Assembly: GCF_027744825.2 (NCBI RefSeq)
Contig: NC_071345.1
Span: 15,935,501-15,999,500 of the forward strand
Length of the DNA: 64,000 nucleotides
Direction: 5' to 3'
Source of the DNA: Synchiropus splendidus
Lineage: Eukaryota; Chordata; Actinopteri; Syngnathiformes; Callionymidae
The notes under the pieces are model-generated. The model ran no database searches. It was not told where the DNA came from and saw nothing but the letters and a program-made list of their open reading frames with translations. Positions 37,561 to 49,545 of the stretch are shown piece by piece. The position numbers and the translations under genes are program-made. Numbering within the stretch: the stretch's first letter is position 1; each line of letters begins with the position of its first letter.

Positions 37561-38085
37561 TGCTCTCTGTCATAGTGCATGGCAGTGCAAGACAGAATAA
37601 CCAAACACATAGAAATCACCTTCTAGAAGAGGCCTTCTTCCTCTGCAATTCAAGTATAGCCACAAATTTCCAAGAGTAGATCCTTTTCTTTGGGAATGGC
37701 GGGAAACCGTGAGCGCACTCATGTGAGTCCGGCCTATTCCTTTCATCTGCAACTTTCTTCTTCAAATTCAAAGCTGTCTTTTTATCAAAGGCAATGTTTT
37801 TTTTACTGGATAAGACGGGTAAAGTACCATGTCAACCATCCCTACCGTATGACATCAGTAAACATCTACAATCACGAATATGGTCCAGGACAATGATACC
37901 AAAAAATGCCAGTCCAACAGCTGAAGAAGTTAGTGAGAAGATTAAATGTATCTCTTTTGTGTTTCAGTTTCTGCCGTTGTGAATCAAGTCAAAATTGAAA
38001 TTAGACACGTGTGTCGAATGCTTGAAGGGGTCACTTGAAAAACAGACACAAAACTGTGCAAAAGTGATCTCAGGAACGCAGCCGT
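37561..38085. other. non-coding DNA, no gene recognised
   Basis: No supported feature. Confidence 0.5.
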
Positions 38086-38087
38086 TC

Positions 38088-38300
38088 CCTAGTGATGAGG
38101 CTTCATGAAACAGTGTGTTGCTTTTAAGAGGCCACCAGATGGCATTAAGTGTTCAGCCTTGAACAACTAATTCATGGAAACCTCACATCATTTCTAAACC
38201 AAGAGAGCTGTTTAGTGACCTCTGAATATTAGGACACTGTTTCATCAACCCTGCAATACTGTTTCATGATGCCTCATCGACACATCACCACCACTCTCTG
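38088..38300. mobile_element. MITE, CATGAAAC family, both ends
   Basis: The left end is TAGTGATGAGGCTTCATGAA then ACAGTGT. The right end is ACTGTTTCATGATGCCTCAT then CGACACATCACC. These are imperfect inverted repeats of each other. The interior has GGCCACCAGATGGCATTAAG and CCTCACATCATTTCTAAACC, shared with the copy at 35565. It is about 210 bases with no open frame. Probably a non-autonomous hAT element. I could not define a clean 8-base target duplication by eye. Confidence 0.72.
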
Positions 38301-38814
38301 TAGCTAGTGTAATCACTGGTATTGTCTAGTTTCATCTTGTAGCACGTGCATTACATAAACATTTGTATGTGAAAGGGCAGACCCCTCACTCATTTCTCGG
38401 GGTTTTGCCCCAATACCAACCTGAAACAGTCAACATTGCAAATCAGTTTGAAATACTGCTGGGTCACCACAATGATGAAAAATAAACAAAGAGACAGTCA
38501 CATTTTTAAAGAAAAAAAATATTGTTATTATTGTTATATTGTTGAACAAATATCTTATTTTAGCTCTTAGAAGTCAAACTTTCAAATTGCATTCCATAAT
38601 AAACATGAATAAATCCAGGATTATTTGCCGATCGATGGACAGCCTGCATTGTAAAATGGACTGCAAGAGTAGCATTCAGACATCATGAAATGGGATTCAT
38701 AATATTTAGATAATATTTAATAATAAGATTCATTTTGTATTTAAACAAAATTTTAATTGTAAATATATAATGGCTCAGAAAGATGTGTATAATAAAGCTA
38801 ATTTGGGGGATGAA
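38301..38814. other. non-coding DNA, AT-rich
   Basis: No supported feature. Confidence 0.5.
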
Positions 38815-38816
38815 AT

Positions 38817-38834
38817 ATAATAATAATAATAATG

Positions 38835-38873
<39 letters not shown>
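38817..38873. repeat. (AAT)n microsatellite
   Basis: About 19 TAA units with one G substitution. The frame reading poly-N is an artefact. Confidence 0.95.
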
Positions 38874-38875
<2 letters not shown>

Positions 38876-39818
38876 TCTCACTTATCACATATGAGAGGAC
38901 TAAACACAAATAAAAAAAAGAATTGGGGAAACCTGCAGGACAGGCGACACTATTGTGATGTGTTTGCCATCAGAAGCTCTTGTGCAAAACAAGATGCTAA
39001 TATCAGTATTTCCTGGATATTGAAGTCAGAATTGGACCATCAAGGCATCCATTTGCGTGTGGTATCAATCATGGCAGCTGCTCATTAGCACGGCCTAGAA
39101 TTAAGATGGGAACTGTTTTACCGTAAATAAACCTGAAAGTGTGACTGCAGTTTACCAGACTCCCATTGCTTCCACACATTAATGATGGAGAAATTAAATG
39201 CTCTCCGGCTGTGATGTAGCTCAGATAATGTCTCATCTAATGCGTGATAACATTTTAACACAGTTTGTCGTGAAGCAATTTGCTTGTCCTAAGCTTTCGG
39301 GTTTAAAAAAAAAGAAGGTACCCGAACTCAATTTCTTTGATCGAGTGAGTTTGTTGATACCATTGTTTTACGACGTAGGACTCCCATCATGCTAGTGAGC
39401 CGGAGTAACTCTAGAAGTAGCAGACTCCACTGCAACAACACTGGATTGTTTTTGTTGCTTCGAAAAAATAAAAAAAGTTGGCACATATAATGACCTCAAG
39501 AAAGAAAGATAAATGTACAGGAACTGAGCTCAATAAGATTTTAAAGCCTGATTCTGATTTAAAAGGTTGAGCAGAAAAATGATCTGAAAGACAAATGAAT
39601 CGCTTTCAACACACCCACAGCGGCGCGAACATCACACGAGCTTTCCCTCTCGCTGAAACACTGATGTCATAAGAGTCCCTCAACTGAAACATGAAAGGTC
39701 AGAAACAGATCTAAATGCCTTTTCCAGTTTTCCAATTTTTCAATTTCAACATATCCGTCTGGCGTCTGCGCCCTCCCTCGCCTCTGTAATGGAACACTTT
39801 TGCAGAAGCATTTCTCCG
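38874..39818. other. non-coding DNA, no gene recognised
   Basis: No supported feature. Confidence 0.5.
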
Positions 39819-39937
39819 TCAGCCCAGGGTCAAGGGGTCCTCACAGATGTCACTCTCAAAGTAACCAGTGGCAAATAGGTCCTGACATTTTCCCTCCGAC
39901 GAGACAATGAGACCGGACAGCTCCACTGGCTCTCCTA
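39819..39937 (-). other. exon-like segment with stop codon, weak
   Basis: On the minus strand an acceptor-like stretch TTCTTTTCCATAGCTTATCAG is followed by about 39 open codons ending in TGA at 39821-39819. The peptide begins VGEPVELSGLIVSSEG and ends DICEDPLTLG. Codon use is plausible for a fish gene. It could be a last coding exon, but I recognise no family, and an isolated frame of this length can occur by chance. The acceptor may be CAG (exon from 39937) or the TAG three bases later (exon from 39934). Confidence 0.18.
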
Positions 39938-41265
39938 CTGATAAGCTATGGAAAAGAATATGTGAGGTTGAAGTATTGAAGATGCCGCCTCTGCCTCCCG
40001 AACGACTAGTACCAGCTGCTGAATTACAGCTCAAATAACAGCTGGATGATCTGCCAGAGAGTCTATTTTTCACTTTGGTTTACTTCAAGCCATGAGCTAG
40101 CAATCTGGAGAGTCACCGAGTGGCTACTGACGGACCAGAGCTTGAAACAGTGTACGCACGGCACTTGTTTTTCTAACAAAGGAGAGCAAGTCTTCAACAA
40201 GGGACGTATTTCAATGATGTACAATTTTGTATTCGAACAAACACGTACGCTGTAGGTTAGCTTATGTGCATTACAGTGTAATGACATGGTAATTGTCACA
40301 AAATGTAGCACAGTGTAGCATGGTGTAATTTCGAGAATAATCTAAATTTTGCCTATTTAATACTTCATTGCATACAAGCTATTATGCAGGTTACATATTG
40401 TTAAGATAGAGTGCCGGTTTCATGTGGAGTTCAACACCAAAGAAACAATCAAAGCAAATATGATGTAAACTTTTGTTCTCAGCCTTATTCCATTCAAGCC
40501 CAATTGAGAGGTCCACATGACTGTGTGACCATGAAACCCGATTCAATAAGTGGTAAAGCCCACACTCTGTCCATAGTTAGTTGTGAGGCAAACTGAATTC
40601 AACAGAACTCAAAATGGTGCTGAAGAATGCCACTGTGCCACAACTACTAAGAAATCCTTTCTGACCAACCATTTCTAGTTGGGAGAGAACAGTTTTTTTT
40701 CCCTTCCCAACCATCTCTCTTCCTCTACCTACTCTGAGAAAAGGATGAGTGAATGAGCAGCAGACTGGCAGCGGCCGATAGAGTTACACCACACAAGTGG
40801 AGTCAATCAAGAAACGTCTGGGAAAAAAAAAAAAAAAAAATCATTTTCTGACAGAAGGATTGTGAGACCTCCTTGACAACAAATCCATGACACTAAATAG
40901 AAAGCTGTGGAAGAGTTGGAGAGGAGCAGAGAGCACAAAGTCAGATCCTGACATTGTGTGAGTCGGGACTGTCTGTCTTGGGTCTGGACTCACACTTCAT
41001 CACAGCACTTACCTCTCCGCTCAGTCCATAACACTATTTCATAGCAATTATTACCCCCACTGAGCAGGTGACAGACTTGTGTGCAGACGGTAATCCCAAA
41101 ATGACGGATTGGGAGGGAAGCCTTGCGGTGATTTGTGACAAAGTAACTGAACGTAGACTTCTGTACTTAGAAACATGAGAGTGGTTCTTCTTCATGCGTG
41201 TTGCCACATTCCAAAGGAGAGTGTTCAAGCTAACTTCAGAATCTCTGCATTCAAATTGACAGTCT
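39938..41265. other. non-coding DNA, no gene recognised
   Basis: A poly-A run lies at 40819-40837. No supported gene. Confidence 0.5.
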
Positions 41266-41299
41266 CCAATAGATGAACCTGGCGCCTGTCTTTGTGATG

Positions 41300-41362
41300 T
41301 ATGTGTCCCAGCATGGGTTTCATCTGTGCACTCCGGTTTCCTCCCACAGTTCAAAACCGTAA
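41300..41362 (-). repeat. interspersed repeat fragment (ACTCCGGTTTCCTCCCACAG)
   Basis: CATCTGTGCACTCCGGTTTC followed by CTCCCACAGTTCAAAAC is the inverted form of a very widespread fish repeat motif (TTTTGGACTGTGGGAGGAAA, then CCGGAGT). The fragment at 45093-45155 carries another part of the same motif in plus orientation. The parent element is not identified here. Confidence 0.5.
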
Positions 41363-43139
41363 AGAGGTCAACTGACAGCATTTACTTTTTTAATTTGTTT
41401 TTTTATTCTACTTATTTTTTGGGCTTTCAAATTCTTCTTTGCATTTATTTGACACCATACCTTTCAAAAATATCCCAGATTTCTCCAGTAAAAATACATA
41501 TTTGAGTTCTCATCTCTGAGCACATACTAATTTAGATACATTTATTTAAATTCTCCTCCCTTAATCCATCCCAATAGAAAACTTCTGGAAAATATCCCAT
41601 GTTTATTTTCTGTTTGATCTCGCTTTTTTTTTCTTCTATAAAGTAACAACTGAAGAGTTTTTCTTTTCCTACTGGATACCGCACATCATTTTACAGTCCT
41701 AGGATTTCATGCGGTCACAATGGAAGTCTCCACAAGACTCTTCTCCTTGACCACTATCTACATCAATTTGTCAGATGTACTCTCATGCACCGAAACAAAC
41801 TGAAATATAAGCTGAAATGTTGATCATGTTAAATGTAATGCGTCTGTATGAATGTAATACAACACAATGAAGTGTAAGTCAAGTAAATGTTCATTGAAAT
41901 TGGATTTAAAAAAAGTTTCCCACTCATGCCAAAGGAAAACATCTGACAGATGCCATGATTTTAAGGCCACCTTTAAGGCCACGACAACAATCCTATACAA
42001 CATCTGTCAGGTGGGTCTGAGGGATGGATTCATTTAAAAAACAAAAACTGAATAAATAATAATAAAATTTATTAGAGGGTTAGTAAATCACAATAATATC
42101 ATTTTCACATCTGACACCAGAATGATCGAGCGAATGTCACTCCATGCAACAGCTAAAACATCTTGGTGGAAGTGCTGCAGTAAAGAGTGAACTTTTTTCC
42201 TGCATAAAGTGCACGTGTTTCTTGTCCTTTCAAACTAAAGTTGTTGGTTTTTTTTTCATCCATCCATCAGCACAGTCTCCTTCATAGTGGATGTTGTGTT
42301 TAGTTCCCACTTAACTGTTATATAGCATCATCTGGATTTTCATTCACAGTAGCAACAATGAACTCAATATTGTGGCTAAATTATTAATTATCAAAAATAA
42401 TAAAAATACATAAACCAAAACAAAAGCTCAAAATACTGTGCATAGATCTTTTTTGCTTTTTACTATTTAAACCTAAACTACAAACAGCAAAACAAAACAT
42501 TAATTATTATTATCAATATTATCCTTTGGTTTGAACTCATGAAGTTCCATAATACACTGCAACAGTAAGAGCACTTAAAAGTTTGTTTATTCAGTATTAT
42601 TATTAAACATGATAGGTTTCACATTATAAATTGCTAATTCAGTTTGGCCCTATGATCTACGGCCCCTCTCTCGTAGACATGAGAGGTCGACCTTAAACTC
42701 AGCATTTAGCACGGCACTATCACCATTTTAAACTCTATTTTTGTTTCTGCGGAATCATAAAATAAATAAAACACTTCAATAAATAATAGTTTTGTCATCT
42801 TATCATCATGCATAGATAGGTGTATCATGTTGGGCATGACTCGATTCCACTTGTAGGTGCCAACGCCGCCCACCGCTGACTGGAACAATATGCGAATGAC
42901 ATCATTCATTCAAGACAAGTGACGTCATCTTATCAACGCTGGACACACCCTTTACATTTATGGTTCTCCCTAATAAAAGTCCATCCATGTCGTTTCAAAA
43001 GAGAAAACAGACCATAAAGATAGCCGCTTTATTTGGCTGTGCCACGTAAAAACCTCATCCCACTTTTTTTTTTTTTTCTTCCCTCTCGATGTCTTAAAGC
43101 TGTTATAGTTCCTCTACATCAATATGTCACCCAGTTCCG
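41363..43139. other. non-coding DNA, no gene recognised
   Basis: AT-rich, with several short ATT runs (42055-42065, 42385-42410 and 42490-42520) and a T run at 43067-43078. No supported gene. Confidence 0.5.
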
Positions 43140-43680
43140 CCGCGGCAGGATGTCAACTTAATGCAGCTCCGGGGTTAAGAAAACACCATCCTCCCCGCTG
43201 ACTGATCACCTGCCACTGCCTGCACAAAAAAAGTTTGGAAATTTGATCCACCTGTCATCTGGACGCTGATTATGAATCTCTTTCCTCGAGGTCCATTCAC
43301 ATGCAGCGTTGCTTGGCCGCGCCTGGCGTTTGCTACATGGATGAGAGAGCGGACTCACCTCCAGTGAGTGAGCGAGAGAAAGAATCCAGCTCATCTTAAT
43401 GTAAACAGTCGGGCCCCGTGGTGAGCCCACCAGAATAGACTCACACCGCTGAGAGAGCAGGGATTTCTTCTTTTTTTTTTTTTAAGTTTGTAATCTGACT
43501 GAGGTTGTTGAAATCCGACATGACGGTTGCAGCATCTGGATTAAGAGATGGGCCTCTCTCATTTTTCCCCACCTCTGTTCATATCTTGGAGCCGTGCAGA
43601 CCAACAATAAAAGAGAATGTGTGTCTTTATCTTTAACCTCTCGCTGAACTGCAGACGACCTCCCGAGTCAACTGCATTAG
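43140..43680. promoter_or_regulatory. candidate regulatory block; weak minus-strand exon
   Basis: The block has mixed composition and few repeats apart from a T run (43471-43484). On the minus strand, ATG at 43394-43392 opens a 12-codon frame (MSWILSLAHSLE) that meets a near-ideal donor, GAG followed by GTGAGT, at 43359/43358. This could be a first coding exon with the start of a signal peptide. With only 12 codons the evidence is slight, and an enhancer is at least as likely. Confidence 0.15.
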
Positions 43681-43697
43681 CTTAGGGGTGGTCGGGC

Positions 43698-43709
43698 TGT
43701 GTGTGTGTG

Positions 43710-43740
<31 letters not shown>

Positions 43741-43741
43741 A
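43698..43741. repeat. (TG)n microsatellite
   Basis: About 21 TG units with one TGCG interruption, ending in TATAGGGAGC. Confidence 0.95.
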
Positions 43742-45090
43742 TAGGGAGCGGGGGGGTTTTTCATGTTCTCCATTACAGTTGTTTAGGTTAGAAGGGTTAA
43801 CTCAATGAGGCAAAGGAAGTTTGAACCGTGACTTGTGCGTTCACTTATGCACAATTGCAAATGTGTGGCAAAAGGACCTTTACTAGCGAGTGGATTTTCT
43901 TTTTTACAAACTGTAAAGCGTAAAGGTCTGGATTTTTATATCGCCAAAGGATTATAAAAGGTTGGGAATAGTGAACTGTGCGTCTATTAAGACAAGAGTG
44001 AATGAATGAATGATGAATTCATACAGAATAATTGTTATAATACAGCAATTTACTGCACAAAATGCTAGAGATATAAAGTTCCAAGATAAATAAATACATT
44101 AGAGGAGTTGACATGTAATGAATATAACTATAGTGTGAGTTGAGAATGTAAAATCCGACACACTTTGTGTAGTTTAAGCAAAGACCAAAGATGATGCTTG
44201 TATATGTCTAAAACAAAAGTGCCCCCTATATCCCCATATCTTCCAACTGGGTTTCCCTTTTCACCCATATAGAGGCCGATATATTTGACTGTTTTGCTGA
44301 GAGGAACTTTGGGATGGTTTTGTTCGTCCTGGCGCGACTGCCCTGCGTACTGGACTAGTTTCTCAAGGAAATCAAATGATGTAAAGACATATTTGAAGCC
44401 AAGATACATAAACTGTACCATGTCAAATATTTTTCAGCTCAAGTGAGAATCCTTTCATTTTTTTCTCCTCAGTTATCTTTATCGAGGTAAATCCAAATTA
44501 CAATTTTAAGTGGAACATTTGAGCTGACACAAGCAAGTGCAACGCTTACATTGAATACTCTCCAGTTCAAAACGCTGCAAATGTTCTCACTTGGAAAAAA
44601 AGCATTGTGACAGCAGACGAACAGAAGGGCCTCCATTAGAAAGTAATTCCTTATAAGCTATGGGACTCCAATATCATTATCACACAACAGCCGTGCCAAC
44701 TTTTGCAAATGCTGCATTCTGTTGATGCAAATCATTTTCATTTAATTCGCTTCTGAAATGGAACTTGTTTATGTTTGCAATAACAGCAGTGATTTGTATT
44801 GTCTGTTTATATATTCTATACTAACTGATAGTTATCGCGTGCTAGAATTCGCATTTGTCCAAAAGCTAAACAGGAAGTAAGCGTGGCAACAGATGGTGCA
44901 TCATGGCTATGACTTGCAAAGAATTGAAGGTATTTGTCCATTGTATTTTTGAAGAAATGCAGCTGCGTTGAGATTCACTGGCACAACTTTTCTGCAAAGT
45001 GTGGCAAACCCGCTTAAAGGGGAACCACGTGTTTCGTTCGCGAGACTATCCCAACTACATCGCATAAAAGGGCGTGAATTTGGAATCTAA
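43742..45090. other. non-coding DNA, no gene recognised
   Basis: A 97-codon minus-strand frame at 44128-44421 shows no recognisable domain. No supported gene. Confidence 0.5.
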
Positions 45091-45092
45091 CC

Positions 45093-45155
45093 CCAGTATG
45101 TTTTTGGATTGTGGGAGGATCGCCATACAGAAACTCCACCCAGAAAGGACATTGG
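45093..45155 (+). repeat. interspersed repeat fragment (TTTTGGATTGTGGGAGGA)
   Basis: GTTTTTGGATTGTGGGAGGA followed by ATACAGAAACTCCACCCAGA then AAGG corresponds to the widespread fish motif TTTTGGACTGTGGGAGGAAA, then AACTCCACACAGAAAGG, with the middle deleted. It is the opposite orientation of the fragment at 41300-41362. Confidence 0.5.
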
Positions 45156-45529
45156 TTGTCAATAGAATCTTCTAGTGTTGAAGGTGCCGCACCCTCTGAA
45201 GTTGGTATCACAGTGTGGATGCAAAATATGTGCAGTAATATTCATCATTTCAGTCACAAAACCACTGTTTCCCTTTGGTTTTATACCATGCTGTCATGTA
45301 GCTATTCAGGTTTTCCATCCAATCTTCTTCCACGTGAGACATGAACTTGTTGTGTTTGCTCTCTTCTACATCCGTGGCACTCGGTTTCTGCTTCTCAGAC
45401 TGCGAGGCGCGGTAAAAATCTACGCGATCAGGTGGGAGCCATAGAGAGGAGGGGGGGGGGAATAAAAAAAGATAAACTAGTCCCTTTAACTTTTTAAAGA
45501 CTTTTTCAGCATTTGTTCTGCACACTTAC

Positions 45530-45603
45530 CTACGCAAACTCCAAGGGGCCACAGTGACTGGGGTCCCATTTCAGGCCCAGCGTGGAGCCGGGGAGCTCGT
45601 CAG
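45530..45603 (-). other. exon-like segment with strong splice signals
   Basis: On the minus strand CTCTCATTTTACAG precedes 74 bases that end in TAG directly followed by GTAAGT, an ideal donor. Two readings are possible. One frame (DELPGSTLGLKWDPSHCGPL...) has strong G/C bias at third positions but ends in a stop at the donor. The other starts at ATG 45569 and reads MGPQSLWPLGVCV with one base left over, which would suit a short signal-peptide start in a first coding exon. The phase would fit an exon at 39934 or 39937, but there is no evidence that they are joined. I recognise no family. Confidence 0.25.
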
Positions 45604-46009
45604 CTGTAAAATGAGAGCGCCGGAGCGCAGTGTGAAAATGGATTAGCCTTGCTGAGATAAGGGGAGCCCTCAGCGAGCCGTGCACGCCTTCGATGGGGAA
45701 AAAGAACCGCTGTACAAATTGTTTTTGGTACATTAAGTACCTGTTACTTTATTTCACAGATGGAAAACAATAACACAGGCTCCAGGGTTGGAACCATTGA
45801 GGAATGCGAGAGGTTTAGCCCACCACGCTGCCACCGACGTGGCCCCCGTTTTTTTTTTTTTTTGGCTCCTCGTATGCATATTTTGCTAAGTGTCGAACAG
45901 ACTGACAAACAGACCGTATGATGATGAATGATGAAGGTCCAGGTTGGCAGCTTTTCGAGCCACTGAGGGAAATCATACATGTTAATAAAACATAGACTGA
46001 AAACGGCTC
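45604..46009. other. non-coding DNA, no gene recognised
   Basis: A T run lies at 45849-45862. No supported gene. Confidence 0.5.
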
Positions 46010-46780
46010 CCGCTCAGCAACGCAGGGCAGGGATTTTTCATTAATAGGCCCGCTGCTCCACCACGGACCCCAAATTAAATGAGTGTGTCAGATCCTGGAT
46101 GATTTATACATTTGGACTGATCTAACAGCTCTGTGGAACAGCTATGACACGCTGACAAGCCAACAATGGATATGAAAAATGAGCCAATACTCCGGCGCTA
46201 ACTCCAACACGTTCAAAGCCAAGTGCGCACTCGGAATCGAAACCGCCGCAAGTATTGTAATGAAAATGAAGTAGCCGGTGTAAAAATCCCCACAAGATTC
46301 TCAACACAATTTTACCTAAATCTTTCGCCGTTTATATGAATGGAGTGATGGAGACAAATTGGTCGGAGCGGAACGTGGCGCTACTTTCTGATGTCGTTTG
46401 CAGAGCGTGAGACTGATATCTGAGCTTGTCAAAGCCGGTTAGTTTCCAGGTTCTTTTCAAAACACCTCAATTTTCCGTAACAATTACGGCGAAAATATAG
46501 ACGTTATTTGGTCGGAGACTGGAAAACCGCAGCGTTTACGATTGTCTGAGGTGCCGGGGCTATCGGCCGGACTCACTTGTGAGGGTGAAGTGATAAAAAC
46601 CAACATGATGGACTCAAGCATTTTTGCTTTTCTTACTATTGTCCTTTTACCCTCTCATTCTCTGTCTGATGAAAAACTGCACTCGCCGTTCCTCAGAGCT
46701 CAGCAGATTTAGAGGAAACAATTACCAGTCCGGTGATCTCTGCTTTCCCAGTCCCGCCGATAAACACCCAGCGCCCTGAG
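46010..46780. promoter_or_regulatory. candidate conserved non-coding block
   Basis: A long stretch of balanced, non-repetitive sequence with no coding frame. It includes TTTTTCATTAATAGGCCCGC, CCAAATTAAATGAGTG and CCGTAACAATTACGGCG. CCGTAA/TTACGG is a 6-base inverted pair around 46478-46490. Enhancer-like by texture only. Confidence 0.25.
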
Positions 46781-47560
46781 GTATGGTCGGAAAATGATAC
46801 AGTTTTAAACGGGTTAAATTTCATTGTTTCATTTGACCCCCTCCCCTCTCAATCCCCCTCTCTCCCTCTGAGCTTTTATTTCACAAAAGTGTGGACACAT
46901 TTTTTTTGTTGATGCGGGCAAAAAAAGAAACAATAAAGAATATGAAAAGCCCATCTCCACAGAACATTAGAAGTAGCAAAACAACCCAAAGCTATCATTG
47001 GCTATATCAAAACTGACAAGTAATAGTTGACTGCTGAGCAGCAATTGATAGAGCAATATTTCAAGGGGAGAGTCGAAATCATTGTAGTCTGAACCGAAAC
47101 ATTGCGGCTGGGAGAGGCATCATTTTGGTGAGGAGACCTTCATGGTCAAGTTGTTGATTCCTTTGTGCAAGATTTTGGTCTCACTTTAGCTTAGGGAGCA
47201 TATGTGAGATCATTGTAAGGTAGTTACTTGCACATGTATTTGCAGCATATTAGCCTCTTTTCATCATTATGTCTAAGTGTCTTGTCAGTCCTCAGTCTAC
47301 ATTTCACCCACCAATGGTCACCAAGTTCACTACAGCAACATCATAATTATATTATACTTGTTATTATCCGTCTATAATTAGTTTGTTACGAGTTAATGTG
47401 TGTTCCCCAATCTGAGGTGTTACCAGAAACTGCATGAGGATCACATCTAAACTAGTTTTGAAAACAGGGTCTAGCAAGGAGACTGACTCACTGAAGGATT
47501 CTATGGCACGATATTCTGTTCTTGAATCTGCATTTTCTTGCATATTGTTTATAAGATCTT
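46781..47560. other. non-coding DNA, no gene recognised
   Basis: No supported feature. Confidence 0.5.
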
Positions 47561-47564
47561 TTGT

Positions 47565-47762
47565 ACAGCTTTTTGCACTATATATATATTTATATTCATT
47601 TTAGTTATTTTATTTTATATATATTTATTTTAGATATTTATTTTATAGATTTTTTTTAAAGATATTTATTTTATATTTATAGAAATATGTTATGATATTA
47701 CTTAGAGCAAGTTACGAACAGAATTTCCCTCGGGATTAATAAAGTTTTGTGATTCTGATGAA
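47565..47762 (+). mobile_element. LINE/SINE 3' tail fragment
   Basis: The segment runs TGTACAGCTTTTTGCACTAT, an AT-rich stretch, then GAATTTCCCTCGGGATTAAT, AAAG and TTTTGTGATTCTGATG. The AATTTCCCTCGGGAT-AATAAAG core is a hallmark of 3' ends of fish L2/Rex1-type LINEs. The closing GATTCTGATG is close to the hexamer tail of the LINE at 56767. Only the 3' UTR remains. Confidence 0.65.
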
Positions 47763-49119
47763 GCAAATTCATGAACTTGTGAGATCTTTTATTTACATTA
47801 AAGCGCTCAAAAGTTCGAAGTTTCAACACCACAGCCAGTCTCAGCTGCTGCTTCTCACCTCTGGTCCTACACTTCTTTGAGGCTCAATATTTTTGGCAGA
47901 ATGCTGCTGTTTAGCCTGTAAAAATCCAAATAATAGCCGTCTTGTTTTGTAAGCCACAGGGTTCAAACCATGAGAAAAAAGTAATGGCTTACAGTCCAGA
48001 AATTATGGTAAGTAAAGCACCACCAGCTAACATAACAAATGGTCGTATCGGACCTTTGGGCTCTCTAACATCCCTAACCAGCCTAACAATGGTCAAACAA
48101 TGCTTTGACCAATGTCAGATGGCTTTGTTCCACTTCAGTCGTGATTGGTGTTTGCTTTTCACCCAGTATTAATGTGTTTATTTTATCTGTTTTGGCAGAT
48201 TTTAATAAAATGATATATCATTCATGTCACTAGATGACAAAGTCAAGTCAGGTCCATGGCAGAGCTGGTGGCAGAATGCAGAACTAGCTCGCACAACGCA
48301 GCAGAAACTGAACAAAAAGGTCAGGGTTATGTGGGGTAAGATGACAGATGGTTGTTATCCAGAACACTAAAATACTCTTTTTTTGTCAGATTATCAAAAT
48401 TTCCAGAACGTGTCCATTGTGAACTCTAGATTTTGCCACAACAAACATGCTGGAAAAAAACATGAGCTCCTTCGTAAATAAAACAACACGCTTTAAGTTT
48501 CTATTTTTAGTAATATCTGTGTTGTTTAGCATAACTTCATTGCATATCTAGAACTGCTCTCAGGCTAAAAAAACATTTTTACATCCTGCCACAACCAATG
48601 GAATAATGATAAATACCTGTATCAGCCCTGATAGAAAGCGGCATGCTACTGAAGGCAGATTGGGCAAGAAGGTTACGTTTTACTCAAAGAAACAGGGCAG
48701 GAACGTGCTCTCTATGCTTCTCTCCCTCCTTCTATTTGACCGTGTCGCTTTTAGTTATGACGGGCACACAGTGATATGATCATTTGTAATCTGTATCTTT
48801 ATCCCACCGAAGTGAGAGAAAGAGACAGCGCGGAGAAGCAGATGAAAAATTGGAGACATGCTGACAAGGAATGAAACGCTTGAGCTGTAGAGAAGGCCAA
48901 GTGCCCCGAAAACAGCGCGGCCCTGAAGTGATTGAATGATCCCATTCTGGGCTCTTTGTTAGACACTAGGCAGCGATGTATGAAGATTGATACACAAGTG
49001 CTCAACTCAGTTTGCTGGATCATCAAACGGATTGATATTATACTCCAGCCGAGGATGAAGACAAAGTAAGTGTTATCATACTCAATACTGCGGCTTGTCA
49101 GAGGCGGGAAATCATCCCG
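47763..49119. other. non-coding DNA, no gene recognised
   Basis: A 108-codon minus-strand frame at 48799-49125 shows no domain. No supported gene. Confidence 0.5.
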
Positions 49120-49545
49120 TGTCACTGGTTATGGGAGCATTTCGCGGACTGTCATGAGAATTTATCTGGGTGATGCGGCGTTCAGCGGCAGTGTGCGACG
49201 GGGATGTACCGTAAAGATCTGAGGAAAAGATTGAATTACAACATGGTGCTTTGCACTGCATTTATTTCATGACTATCCCCCTCCAAGTCCCTTCAGACGC
49301 TGTAAATCCCTGCTCTCCTTATCAAGCAGCCATTTGTTGTCGGTGAAATAACATTATTCACAGTGATATCATTATTTAGATAACATACGGATTATAGCAG
49401 ATGATTTGTTTGTGCCATGCTCTGTAAGGGATTCCGACAATCCCCAGTGGCTTCTTCAGTCTGTTTATTATTCTTACAGTTAAGGCGTATCAACGTGGGG
49501 ATTCATGACGCTGCCGGCTAATAATCCACACAGGCTAAAAACAAT
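49120..49545. promoter_or_regulatory. candidate conserved non-coding element
   Basis: Non-repetitive sequence with GTGAAATAACATTATTCACA, GTGATATCATTATTTAGATA and GCCGGCTAATAATCCACAC, and no coding frame. GTGAAATAACATTATTCAC is a near-palindrome (GTGAAATAA/TTATTCAC). Enhancer-like by texture. Confidence 0.32.

Noticed and set aside
44128..44421. 97-codon minus-strand frame
   Set aside because: Mixed codon use, no domain, no splice borders; consistent with chance.
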